This document shows positions 1-6,321 of a stretch of DNA of 8,792 bases, piece by piece. Numbering within the stretch: position 1 is the stretch's first letter; the number at the start of each line of letters is the position of its first letter. The notes below the pieces were generated by a model. That model was not told the origin of the DNA. It worked only from the letters and a program-made list of their open reading frames with translations, and searched no databases. Location: contig JAPLGR010000642.1 in assembly GCA_026390045.1 (NCBI GenBank), positions 1 through 8,792 on the forward strand, in the 5' to 3' direction. The stretch comes from Chloroflexota bacterium (lineage in GTDB: Bacteria > Chloroflexota > Anaerolineae > Anaerolineales > E44-bin32). Made by a program: the position numbers and the translations under genes.

Positions 1-20
1 AACGCAGCCAGGAATCTGCT

Positions 21-76
21 CGCGCTCGGACGGAGCGCGTGGGGCATCACGTGGCCGGTTGCGGTGAGCGTGCCCC
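21..76. repeat. Two consecutive palindromes at left edge
   Basis: Bases 21-39 form a perfect 7-bp hairpin (CGCGCTC / GAGCGCG, 5-base loop). Bases 41-76 form a second hairpin: GGGGCA (41-46) pairs with TGCCCC (71-76) and TCAC (47-50) with GTGA (64-67), with a 3-base bulge. With the palindrome at 86-101 this makes three stem-loops in a row in the only stretch here with no credible gene. No T-run follows either stem on either strand, so a simple intrinsic terminator is not supported. They could belong to a REP-like cluster or a mobile-element end. Confidence 0.45.
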
Positions 77-85
77 AAGAAGCCG

Positions 86-101
86 CTGGGCTTTAGCCCA
101 G
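86..101. repeat. REP-like palindrome with GGGCTTTAGCCC core
   Basis: CTGGGCT (86-92) and AGCCCAG (95-101) are perfect inverted arms separated by TT. The stop codon of the truncated radical SAM gene (TTA on the plus strand at 93-95, TAA on the minus strand) lies inside the palindrome. The nine-base string CTTTAGCCC recurs at 8590-8598 and its complement at 8564-8572, next to the IS200-type transposase at the other edge. The structure and recurrence are visible; REP identity is inferred. Confidence 0.55.
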
Positions 102-302
102 GCGGAGCGTCACGTGAGCAAAGTCGTCCAGATCCTCGCACGGCGCGTACTTGCGCTCGCGGCAGTAGCAGAAGGCGCAGCCGTGCTGGCAGCCGATGTA
201 CGGGTAGGCGGAGTAGCGCGTCCAGAACCAGTGATCGGCGCGCTTAGCCTTGTTCAGGATCGATCTTGGCTGGTAGGGAACGAAAGATGTGCGGCGGGAC
301 AT
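93..302 (-). pseudogene. Truncated SPL-like radical SAM protein
   Basis: This 69-codon frame encodes the N-terminus of a radical SAM enzyme of the spore-photoproduct-lyase-like (SplB-related) family. The segment DHWFWTRYSAYPYIGCQHGC matches the family start, and Cys38, Cys42 and Cys45 form the CX3CX2C motif that holds the 4Fe-4S cluster for S-adenosylmethionine cleavage. Full-length relatives have several hundred residues; here recognisable sequence stops near residue 64 (DLDDFAHV) and the frame ends five codons later inside the palindrome at 86-101. No continuation is evident in the remaining 92 bases. The rest of the barrel is missing, so an active enzyme is very unlikely. The start ATG (300-302) fits the family's usual N-terminus, but no strong ribosome site precedes it. 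It lies 55 bases downstream of the propeller lipoprotein on the same strand. Insertion, deletion and assembly error are all possible causes. Confidence 0.8.
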
Positions 303-357
303 CAGGCCGCTTCTTGGGACGGGGTGTGCGTGCCGAGATGCAGGCGCAGGATCGGCT

Positions 358-1749
358 TCATGGAGTGGCCTCCAGCCAGCCTGCAGGGAGGACGATCTGG
401 TACATGTCCACCGCCGCGCTGCCCGAGCGGCCCCAGTTGCTGGTGAACAAGATGCGGCTCATGTCCGGATTGGTGGTGGCATGAGGCTCGGCCCAGTAGT
501 CGTGCTCCTCCTGCTCGTTGACCACGGAGTGCGTGTGCGCGAGGCGGATGACGCGCCCACCAGGGACGAGCTCGAGGACGAACACCTGATCGTCCATCCA
601 GGTCGCGGAAGGCTGGGCCCCGCTATAGGTGGCAACCACGACCCACCCGGGCCGCTGGAAGGCGCGGCCCGAGAAGTGGAAACCGAGCGGTGAATGACTG
701 AAGTCAATGGTGAGCAGCGGCGTGACCTGGCCGCTTTGCAGATCCAACATCGAGATCTCATCATGCTGGATGTCCTGGAAGACGAGCACTTCGCGGCCGC
801 TGGCATCCAGCGCAGTATCTGAGTGTCCGATGATGGGAAGCAATCCGCGGCCGGCTTGGAGGGACCGATCGTAGACCATCAGCCCGCAGGGATCGTCAAC
901 GCTGCCCAAGGCCCCTTCCTGGCAAACATCGTCATGGTAGACGAGCAGGTAGTCCCCCAATGGGCTGATGGTCACGGAATCGATGGACCATTTGGTTTCT
1001 AGGCGGCGGGAAGCCAGAACTTGATCCTCGAGCAGGTCATAGACGACCAATGCGACAGGGCGCCAATCTGAATCCTGGGCGATCAATCCCCAGATGCGCC
1101 CGTTGGCGGATGGGCTGCCTTCGTAACGCGTCCACACGGCGGCCAGCGTCTCGCCGGGGAAGTCGGCAGCGAAATCATGGACAAGGTGCCGCTCGCCTCG
1201 CGACAAGTCCAGGCGCAGCAGGCGGGTCTCATCGATGATGTACAGAACGGCCGGATCTTGCGCGTCCCAGCGCGGCTCCACATTGGCGGGGACCTCAGTC
1301 AGAGGCAGAAGGCTGGATGCGTCGTAGACATACCAGCGTGCCTCGATGCTGCGAACGAGGATCAGGCTACCGTCGGCGTTGAAAGACTGCACCCGCGAGT
1401 ACTCATTCTTCAACCCTTGAGACGGATCATCCGCCGGCAAGTCAGCCGTCCGGTCGGTGACGCGAATCAAGCATGTGCCGAAGGTAGGATCGCGGAAGGG
1501 AACGCGCGGTGCCGGCTCGGAGAGATCCGGGACGGGCATGACCCCGAGATCCGTGATCAGGTCGGTGCCTTCGATTGGACAGGCGGTCTGGGCGGCAGGT
1601 TCTGCCGTCATTCGGGGGAAGGTGAGCTGCGAGGTGTCCCAGCATTCGGGCACAATCGTCTCAGGCGAAGCCTCGGTGGGCGATGATGGTGCGCAGCCAG
1701 TGAGACCCAGACAACTCAGCAGGAGTGCAAAGGCCACCATGCGGCGCAT
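358..1749 (-). CDS. Predicted lipoprotein with beta-propeller-like repeats
   Basis: The chosen start gives a 463-residue protein beginning MRRMVAFALLLSCLGLTGC, a lipoprotein signal peptide with lipobox LTGC and lipidated Cys19. The frame is open 23 codons further upstream, but that would bury the signal peptide, and AAGG lies 7 bases before this ATG. The mature part has many short strands with Asp- or Gly-rich turns, such as NADGSLILV (124-132) followed by WYVYD (139-143), and EPHATTNPD (421-429) followed by ILFTSNWG (433-440). These resemble TolB/PD40-type propeller blades and the propeller fold of oligogalacturonate-lyase-like proteins. I see no complete catalytic motif and cannot assign a reaction. 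It is the last gene of the lipoprotein trio, 127 bases after the GH114 gene. A binding or scaffolding role outside the cell is an inference; the fold call is moderate and the lipoprotein call strong. Confidence 0.75.
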   Translation of the reverse strand: MRRMVAFALLLSCLGLTGCAPSSPTEASPETIVPECWDTSQLTFPRMTAEPAAQTACPIEGTDLITDLGVMPVPDLSEPAPRVPFRDPTFGTCLIRVTDRTADLPADDPSQGLKNEYSRVQSFNADGSLILVRSIEARWYVYDASSLLPLTEVPANVEPRWDAQDPAVLYIIDETRLLRLDLSRGERHLVHDFAADFPGETLAAVWTRYEGSPSANGRIWGLIAQDSDWRPVALVVYDLLEDQVLASRRLETKWSIDSVTISPLGDYLLVYHDDVCQEGALGSVDDPCGLMVYDRSLQAGRGLLPIIGHSDTALDASGREVLVFQDIQHDEISMLDLQSGQVTPLLTIDFSHSPLGFHFSGRAFQRPGWVVVATYSGAQPSATWMDDQVFVLELVPGGRVIRLAHTHSVVNEQEEHDYWAEPHATTNPDMSRILFTSNWGRSGSAAVDMYQIVLPAGWLEATP

Positions 1750-1876
1750 GTCTTGCCTTGGCTTCCGGAGGAGTGGCTCGCTCATCAAGGCCGGCAGATG
1801 GACCACAAGAAGTACCACGGCGAGGGCATGTGCGGTGGGATCACCCCGGTCTCCACGATGACCACTTTGCTTGGCT

Positions 1877-2743
1877 TCAGCGGCAGGTCTCTTGCCACGC
1901 GGACAATGCGCGGTCCTTCAGGATCAGGCTGAAGCCGGCGGGCTCCAGTTCCGCACAGGCTTCTTCGAAGTCAACCCCGGTGTCGGTGTACTCGGCAGCC
2001 AGGACCGCCTTCCCGGCCTCCAGGAATGGAGCCAGGGAATCGCACCATCCCTGGTCGAAGCAGTCCTCTGTCAGCGACCAATCGAAGTCGGCAACCAGCT
2101 CGGCCGCCTGTTCTGGATCGTTCTTCAATCCAATGGAGAGTCCGAGCGCATGGGCTTCGCCTGCAAGCCAGCGGTTGTACCGAAGCTGCTCTTCGTAGGT
2201 GATGGCGAAGCCCGTGTCGTTGGTGTATCCGTCGATGTTGTCGGGTTCAACTGCGTCGAAACCCTTCTCGCGGCACAGGCTCAGCCGAGCGGACATGATC
2301 GATGCCAGCAGGTCGATCTGACGGATATCGAGCCAGCGCTCCCCAGGCCATCCCTCGTAGTCTTTGCCGATGACATCCCGGGGGAAGGTGGCGGCGTCCG
2401 GCCGCCAGTCTTCCCACGATCCGGCGCTGATGTAGCAAATGACCTTCTTCCCCGCGGCATGCAAGGCGGTGATGGTCTCGGGGTTCGTGTCAAACAAGTC
2501 GAGGTCAATCGCGTCGGCCTCAACCGTGAGATCGACGGGCAGCTCGGTCAGCTGCCATTGCCAGGTCGTCCCGGGCGACGGGATCCAATAGGCGGTCGCG
2601 GCGCTTTGGGACGCGATGGGCGAGCTGGCCGGAGGGACGACAGACGGACTCGGAGGCACGCCCACAGCGTCTGCGCGGCACGACTGAACCGCCGGGAGGA
2701 TGATCAGCGTGAGCAATGGGAGCCAGCGCGCTTGGCCGGACAA
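1877..2743 (-). CDS. GH114-family glycosidase lipoprotein (endo-alpha-1,4-polygalactosaminidase-like)
   Basis: The 288-residue protein has an N-terminal signal peptide, hydrophobic from residue 7, ending in AVQSC, with Cys22 as probable lipid anchor and a Pro/Ser-rich linker to about residue 50. The GH114/TM1410-type barrel fills residues 52-288. Conserved elements are DLDLFD (80-85), CYISAGSWEDWRPD (103-116), GFDAVEPDNIDGY (161-173, with acidic Glu166, Asp168 and Asp171), GLKND (205-209) and EYTD (251-254). Characterised GH114 enzymes cleave alpha-1,4-linked galactosamine polymers; the substrate here is not known. The frame is open up to 3121, but that extension overlaps the SGNH gene and is Arg-rich shadow sequence. 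A TTG start at 2741-2743 preceded by GGAGG gives a clean signal peptide, so I chose it; an ATG at 2837-2839 is the alternative. It lies 80 bases after the SGNH gene. Confidence 0.85.
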   Translation of the reverse strand: MSGQARWLPLLTLIILPAVQSCRADAVGVPPSPSVVPPASSPIASQSAATAYWIPSPGTTWQWQLTELPVDLTVEADAIDLDLFDTNPETITALHAAGKKVICYISAGSWEDWRPDAATFPRDVIGKDYEGWPGERWLDIRQIDLLASIMSARLSLCREKGFDAVEPDNIDGYTNDTGFAITYEEQLRYNRWLAGEAHALGLSIGLKNDPEQAAELVADFDWSLTEDCFDQGWCDSLAPFLEAGKAVLAAEYTDTGVDFEEACAELEPAGFSLILKDRALSAWQETCR

Positions 2744-2747
2744 CAGG

Positions 2748-2752
2748 CCTCC
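2748..2752 (-). promoter_or_regulatory. Ribosome binding site deciding the TTG start of the GH114 gene
   Basis: GGAGG on the minus strand ends 4 bases before the TTG at 2741-2743. It supports this rare start over the open frame upstream, because translation from here begins directly with the hydrophobic signal peptide. Confidence 0.55.
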
Positions 2753-2823
2753 GTGAGGGTGAGGGCCGGCGGAGCACACACGACAGCACGTGCAGTCGCC
2801 GGCCGTCTGCGATTGACGCGCGC

Positions 2824-3891
2824 CTACTCGCCTAGCCATTGCTGGACGTACCAGTCCAGCAATGGCACGAACTCCTCGGTTGCCTTCTGATTCCCGGCAG
2901 GCGTCGGATGCGAGTCGCCGGGGTATGCATAGGCTGATGTGTCCGAGCCCTGGTCGTAGATGTATTCCACTTCGCCGTCCACGAGACGGTGATGGTTGCC
3001 GCTCGAGGCGCCGGCGTCGTTCTCGTCCGGCGAGCCGCCATTGGATGTAAGCACGTTGTAGAAGTCGAACACAGCGACGTTCGTCATTGGGTAGTCCGCC
3101 AGCCACTCCTCCACCAGCCAACGGTTGAACGCGCGGGCGTTGGCGGCCTGCTCCGCCGTTGTCTCGTCTTCTTGCAGAGGAGGCGCGGTGATGGCGACGA
3201 ACAGCTTGTCGGGATTCGCGGCAAACATCTCAAGCAGGTCCACGTAGATGCCCTCGGCATTCGCCACCGTGTGGAAGCCGCTGCCAGCGTCCATCCCGCG
3301 CAGAGGGTTATCGGCCCCGGTGGGCGAGTCATCGGGGCTGCCGTCCAGGGCCGAGTTCGGGAAGCACGACTTGAACAGGATGATCTGGTTCTCGCTGCCC
3401 GGATCCTGCTCCAGGTGCGTGTAGTAGGCATGCTGCTCGGACTCGGAGAACACGGCCTCAAGGACCGCCTCGCTCTCCGGACCCTGGAACCAGGTCCACC
3501 AGTGACCGGTGTCAGTGAAGGAGCCGACAGGGCCTCCCAAGTCGCTGATGCTTGGGCCCCAGTCATAGTTCGTGTCGCTCACGAAATAGCCGTGCTCCAT
3601 GAGGGCCGGCCCAAGGCCGCCATTCTCGTCGGAGAGCCAGTTCTCGCCCGACGAATGGTGAATGAAGATCAGCTTCAGCCCTTCCTGCCCGGTGCCGGCA
3701 GCGGCAGTCTCGTCGCCCGAGGGCTGGGGCTCGGTCTGTTCGTCCGACGGCTCAGCCTCGCCACCTTCTTCCGACCCGGTCTCAGGCTCTGTGTCCGCAC
3801 CGGTGTCAGCTGTGAGTGCTCCACCGAGGGAGCAGGCGAGGGAGGCCACCAGGCCAAAGACGATCAAGGTGACAAACGCATTCCGGCTCAT
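2824..3891 (-). CDS. SGNH-like hydrolase lipoprotein, substrate unknown
   Basis: The 355-residue product starts with a signal peptide ending VASLAC, giving Cys20 as probable lipid anchor; Ser at the -3 position makes the lipobox slightly atypical. An acidic, low-complexity linker (about 27-68, rich in Glu, Thr, Gly and Ser) follows. The catalytic domain opens with IFIHHSSGENWL (75-86), where Ser80 or Ser81 is the likely nucleophile, continues with FKSCFPNS (163-170) and AITAPP (223-228), and closes with GDSHPTPAGN (325-334), the Asp-X-His pair typical of SGNH/GDSL esterases. Such enzymes remove acyl groups from sugars or lipids; which bond is cut here cannot be told. The ATG at 3889-3891 is preceded by a perfect AGGAGG, so I reject the open frame extending to 3966. 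It appears to be the first gene of the lipoprotein trio. Confidence 0.8.
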   Translation of the reverse strand: MSRNAFVTLIVFGLVASLACSLGGALTADTGADTEPETGSEEGGEAEPSDEQTEPQPSGDETAAAGTGQEGLKLIFIHHSSGENWLSDENGGLGPALMEHGYFVSDTNYDWGPSISDLGGPVGSFTDTGHWWTWFQGPESEAVLEAVFSESEQHAYYTHLEQDPGSENQIILFKSCFPNSALDGSPDDSPTGADNPLRGMDAGSGFHTVANAEGIYVDLLEMFAANPDKLFVAITAPPLQEDETTAEQAANARAFNRWLVEEWLADYPMTNVAVFDFYNVLTSNGGSPDENDAGASSGNHHRLVDGEVEYIYDQGSDTSAYAYPGDSHPTPAGNQKATEEFVPLLDWYVQQWLGE

Positions 3892-3897
3892 GAGATT

Positions 3898-3903
3898 CCT
3901 CCT
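3898..3903 (-). promoter_or_regulatory. Strong Shine-Dalgarno for the SGNH lipoprotein
   Basis: AGGAGG on the minus strand lies 6 bases before the ATG at 3889-3891. It is the best ribosome site in the window and fixes the start right before the signal peptide. Confidence 0.75.
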
Positions 3904-4170
3904 GGATGGCTGATCGGAGAGCGCGTCTGGCCGGGGCCGGCCGACCTCGGCACGAGGCGATCGCAACGCCCAGCCGCGTGACTCGGACTTGTCGTTGGCT
4001 TACAAACACAGCCGGGAGGGCAACCGCAACAGGATGTGAGGAGCATCCCCTGCCTTCGCCGGGCTCCCTGCGAGGGGGCGGGGGGTCCAAGCCGGCGATG
4101 AAGGAGAGTCTATTCGAGGCTGCCTCCTGGCACAAACGAGTCAGGCGTTGAGAGATGGCGGCGGCAGTGC

Positions 4171-4218
4171 AAGGCCCCGACCGGGAAGGTGAGCGATCAT
4201 CTCTACAGTCGGGGCCTT
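4171..4218 (-). terminator. Stem-loop downstream of ahcY, possible terminator
   Basis: AAGGCCCCGAC (4171-4181) and GTCGGGGCCTT (4208-4218) are perfect 11-base inverted arms around a 26-base loop, 55 bases past the ahcY stop codon. Position and GC content suit an end-of-operon stem. No T-run follows on the minus strand, so it is not a classical intrinsic terminator; it could instead stabilise the mRNA 3' end or be a protein-binding palindrome. Confidence 0.4.
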
Positions 4219-4273
4219 CGAGGTCTTGGATGAGGCGCCGGGCGTCGCCACGCCGCCCAGCCTGCTGAGAGGA

Positions 4274-5536
4274 TTAGGTGCCTTCCTCCCATGACGCGAG
4301 GTACTTGCGCTGTTCATTGGTAAGAACATCGATGTCGATGCCCATCGCCTCAAGCTTCAGGCGCGCGATCTCGCGGTCGATGCTTTCTGGGACGCCGTAG
4401 ACTTGTTTCTCCATCTCGCCGACGTGCTTGAGCATGTACTCCAGCGAGAGGGCCTGATTGGCGAAGGACATGTCCATTACGCTGTCCGGGTGGCCTTCGG
4501 CCGCCGACAGGTTCACCAGCCGTCCCTCCGCCAGCAGGTTGATGCGCCGGCCATCCCGCAGCTGATACTGCTCGACGAACTCGCGCATCCGCCGCTTCTC
4601 GCCGGCCATCGATTCCAGCGCCGGGATGTTGATCTCGACGTTGAAGTGGCCGGAGTTGGCGATGATGGCGCCGTCCTTCATTGCCTCGAAGTGCGGCTTG
4701 TCCAGGACATGCAGGTCGCCGGTGAGCGTGCAGAAGATGTCGCCGATCGGGGCGGCCTTGCTCATCGGCATGACGCGGAAGCCGTCCATCACCGCCTCCA
4801 GCGCAGCCAGCGGGTCGATCTCAGTCACGATGACATTGGCGCCCATGCCTCGCGCCCGGTTGGCCAGCCCTCGGCCGCACCAGCCATAGCCGGAGACCAC
4901 GAACGCCTTTCCGGCCAGCAGGATGTTGGTGGCGCGGACGATGCCGTCGATGGTCGACTGGCCGGTGCCGTAGCGGTTGTCGAAGAAATGCTTGGTCATG
5001 GCGTCGTTGACGGCAATGACCGGATAGGCCAGCGCCTTGTCGGCCGCCATGGCCCGCAGACGGATCACGCCGGTGGTTGTCTCCTCGGTGCCGCCGAGCA
5101 CGTCCTTGAGCAGCTCGCGCCGCTCCTTGTGCAGCGTGCTCAGCAGGTCGGCGCCGTCGTCCATGGTGATCTGGGGCCGGTGATCGAGCGCGGCGTGGAT
5201 GTGCTTGTAGTACGTGGCGTTGTCCTCGCCCTTGATACCGAACACCGGGACCTCGAAGTGCGAGACGAGCGAGGCGGCGACGTCATCCTGTGTCGACAGC
5301 GGATTGGAGGCGGTCAGAACCGTGTCGGCGCCGCCCGCCTGCAGCGTGCGCATCAGGTTGGCCGTCTCGGTGGTCACGTGCAGGCAGGCCGAGATGCGCG
5401 TGCCCTTGAGCGGCCGTTCCTTTTCGAAACGCTCGCGGATCTGGCGCAGGACCGGCATCTCCTGCTCGGCCCATTCGATTCGCCGCCGGCCGCCCTCGGC
5501 CAGGCGCATATCCTTGACATCATGCGATTGACTCAT
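4274..5536 (-). CDS. Adenosylhomocysteinase (S-adenosylhomocysteine hydrolase)
   Basis: The enzyme reversibly splits S-adenosylhomocysteine into homocysteine and adenosine in the cytoplasm using bound NAD, relieving product inhibition of methyltransferases. All expected signatures are present in the 420 residues: HVTTETANL (53-61), ASNPLSTQDD (76-85), DDGAD (126-130), EETTTG (151-156), NDAMTKHFFDN (177-187, including catalytic Lys182 and Asp186), the NAD-binding loop GYGWCGRG (216-223), NSGHFN (294-299) and LSAAEGHP (343-350). It is the short class of the family, without the roughly 40-residue insertion of many proteobacterial forms, and it ends in ASWEEGT. The ATG overlaps the stop of the upstream acetyltransferase gene as ATGA, with GAAGG just upstream, and the N-terminus fits the family. 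It is the last gene of the mtnA-adoK-GNAT-ahcY operon, beside the kinase that consumes its adenosine. Confidence 0.97.
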   Translation of the reverse strand: MSQSHDVKDMRLAEGGRRRIEWAEQEMPVLRQIRERFEKERPLKGTRISACLHVTTETANLMRTLQAGGADTVLTASNPLSTQDDVAASLVSHFEVPVFGIKGEDNATYYKHIHAALDHRPQITMDDGADLLSTLHKERRELLKDVLGGTEETTTGVIRLRAMAADKALAYPVIAVNDAMTKHFFDNRYGTGQSTIDGIVRATNILLAGKAFVVSGYGWCGRGLANRARGMGANVIVTEIDPLAALEAVMDGFRVMPMSKAAPIGDIFCTLTGDLHVLDKPHFEAMKDGAIIANSGHFNVEINIPALESMAGEKRRMREFVEQYQLRDGRRINLLAEGRLVNLSAAEGHPDSVMDMSFANQALSLEYMLKHVGEMEKQVYGVPESIDREIARLKLEAMGIDIDVLTNEQRKYLASWEEGT

Positions 5537-6321
5537 CGAACCTTCTGCTCCTGAGGGGAATGGGACGCCCGGCCAAGTTGCCCGACGCCCTCATGATAAG
5601 CGCAAAACGGCAAGAATCCCAGTCTTTGGTAACAGCGCACGGCCGGTTCGTTGTCCCGGGCGACATTCAGCACGATGGTCTGCATGCCGGGGCGACGCAG
5701 CAGTTCCTGAACCACAGCCGCGGTTGTGATCGTGGCCAGGCCGCGCCCGCGGTGCCCGGGATGCGTGAACACATTGCCCACTGCCGCCACGCGACGCGCC
5801 TCCGAGACGACGTGCGTCCCAGCAATCGCAACCAGTTGCCTCCCGTACCAGACGCCGTAGAAGGCGTGGTCTGCCAGCTGGCCCGCGTCAAACGCATCCG
5901 GCCGGTCCGCGATGTCTCCGAATAGCGTCATGATCTGCGGCAGGTCATCCGCCGAAAGCGCCTGCGCACCCCCTGCCAGCGTCGCGTCGAACGCCTCCGG
6001 CCGCAGCACCATCCGCCACATGATGGTCTCGTGTGATTCCCGGACGCGATCTTCGAGGAGCGCGCGATGGGTGGCCATCAGCGTGAACATGTGGCGGCCG
6101 TCTGGGACCTGTGCCAGGAGACGGCTTGCTTGCTCGGGATCCCCGACAGCGAAGAGCACGGGCGGGTCGAAGCCGGCAAAGGAAAGGACGACCGCGTCTT
6201 CGTCGGCAAGCCAGTGGGCGTGGGCCGTATGCGGCGGGTCGAGATCGGCCAGCGCATAGGCCGACCAGACGCGCTCGCGTTCCAGCACTCTCTCGACGCG
6301 GTCCAGCAATCCGGAACTCAC
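5533..6321 (-). CDS. GNAT-family N-acetyltransferase, substrate unknown
   Basis: The 262-residue protein has a C-terminal GNAT domain. The acetyl-CoA pyrophosphate loop is HRGRGLA (190-196), preceded by the strand VGNVFTHPG (181-189), and the domain ends with DNEPAVRCYQRLGF (213-226), the usual Asn and Tyr elements. Residues 1-100 form a distinct N-terminal region (SAYALADLDPP at 20-30) of the kind seen in two-part GNAT proteins. It should transfer an acetyl group to an amine, but nothing identifies the acceptor. The start is GTG, overlapping the adoK stop as GTGA; no clear Shine-Dalgarno is visible, so translation probably depends on coupling. Its stop overlaps the ahcY start. Being locked between adenosine kinase and adenosylhomocysteinase suggests a link to methyl-cycle metabolism, for example acetylation of an intermediate or of one of the enzymes, but that is inference. 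Confidence 0.88.
   Translation of the reverse strand: MSSGLLDRVERVLERERVWSAYALADLDPPHTAHAHWLADEDAVVLSFAGFDPPVLFAVGDPEQASRLLAQVPDGRHMFTLMATHRALLEDRVRESHETIMWRMVLRPEAFDATLAGGAQALSADDLPQIMTLFGDIADRPDAFDAGQLADHAFYGVWYGRQLVAIAGTHVVSEARRVAAVGNVFTHPGHRGRGLATITTAAVVQELLRRPGMQTIVLNVARDNEPAVRCYQRLGFLPFCAYHEGVGQLGRASHSPQEQKVR

Larger units (their letters stand above)
3892..4273. other. Non-coding spacer between ahcY and the lipoprotein trio
   Basis: This 382-base stretch holds no reading frame with recognisable protein features on either strand. It contains the AGGAGG site for the downstream gene and the 11-bp inverted repeat at 4171-4218. A weak minus-strand promoter candidate is present: TTGTGC (4130-4135), a 17-base spacer and TAGACT (4107-4112), which would start transcription some 200 bases before the SGNH gene. 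The promoter is a poor match to consensus and only a suggestion. The length of the spacer argues that the trio is transcribed separately from the ahcY operon. Confidence 0.45.

Noticed and set aside
2744..3121. N-terminal extension of the GH114 frame by 126 codons
   Set aside because: The extension overlaps the end of the SGNH gene, is Arg-rich and would hide the signal peptide; the TTG with GGAGG fits better.
2989..3981. Plus-strand open frame of 330 codons opposite the SGNH gene
   Set aside because: The minus-strand gene has a perfect ribosome site, a signal peptide and catalytic motifs; this frame has none.
3806..4135. Minus-strand 109-codon frame in the spacer upstream of the SGNH gene
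   Set aside because: Low-complexity Arg/Pro-rich translation, overlapping the well-supported SGNH start in another frame, no ribosome site.
4403..5554. Long plus-strand open frame (383 codons) opposite ahcY
   Set aside because: It is the antisense shadow of a highly conserved enzyme gene; its composition is His/Arg/Val-rich with no recognisable motif, as expected in GC-rich DNA.
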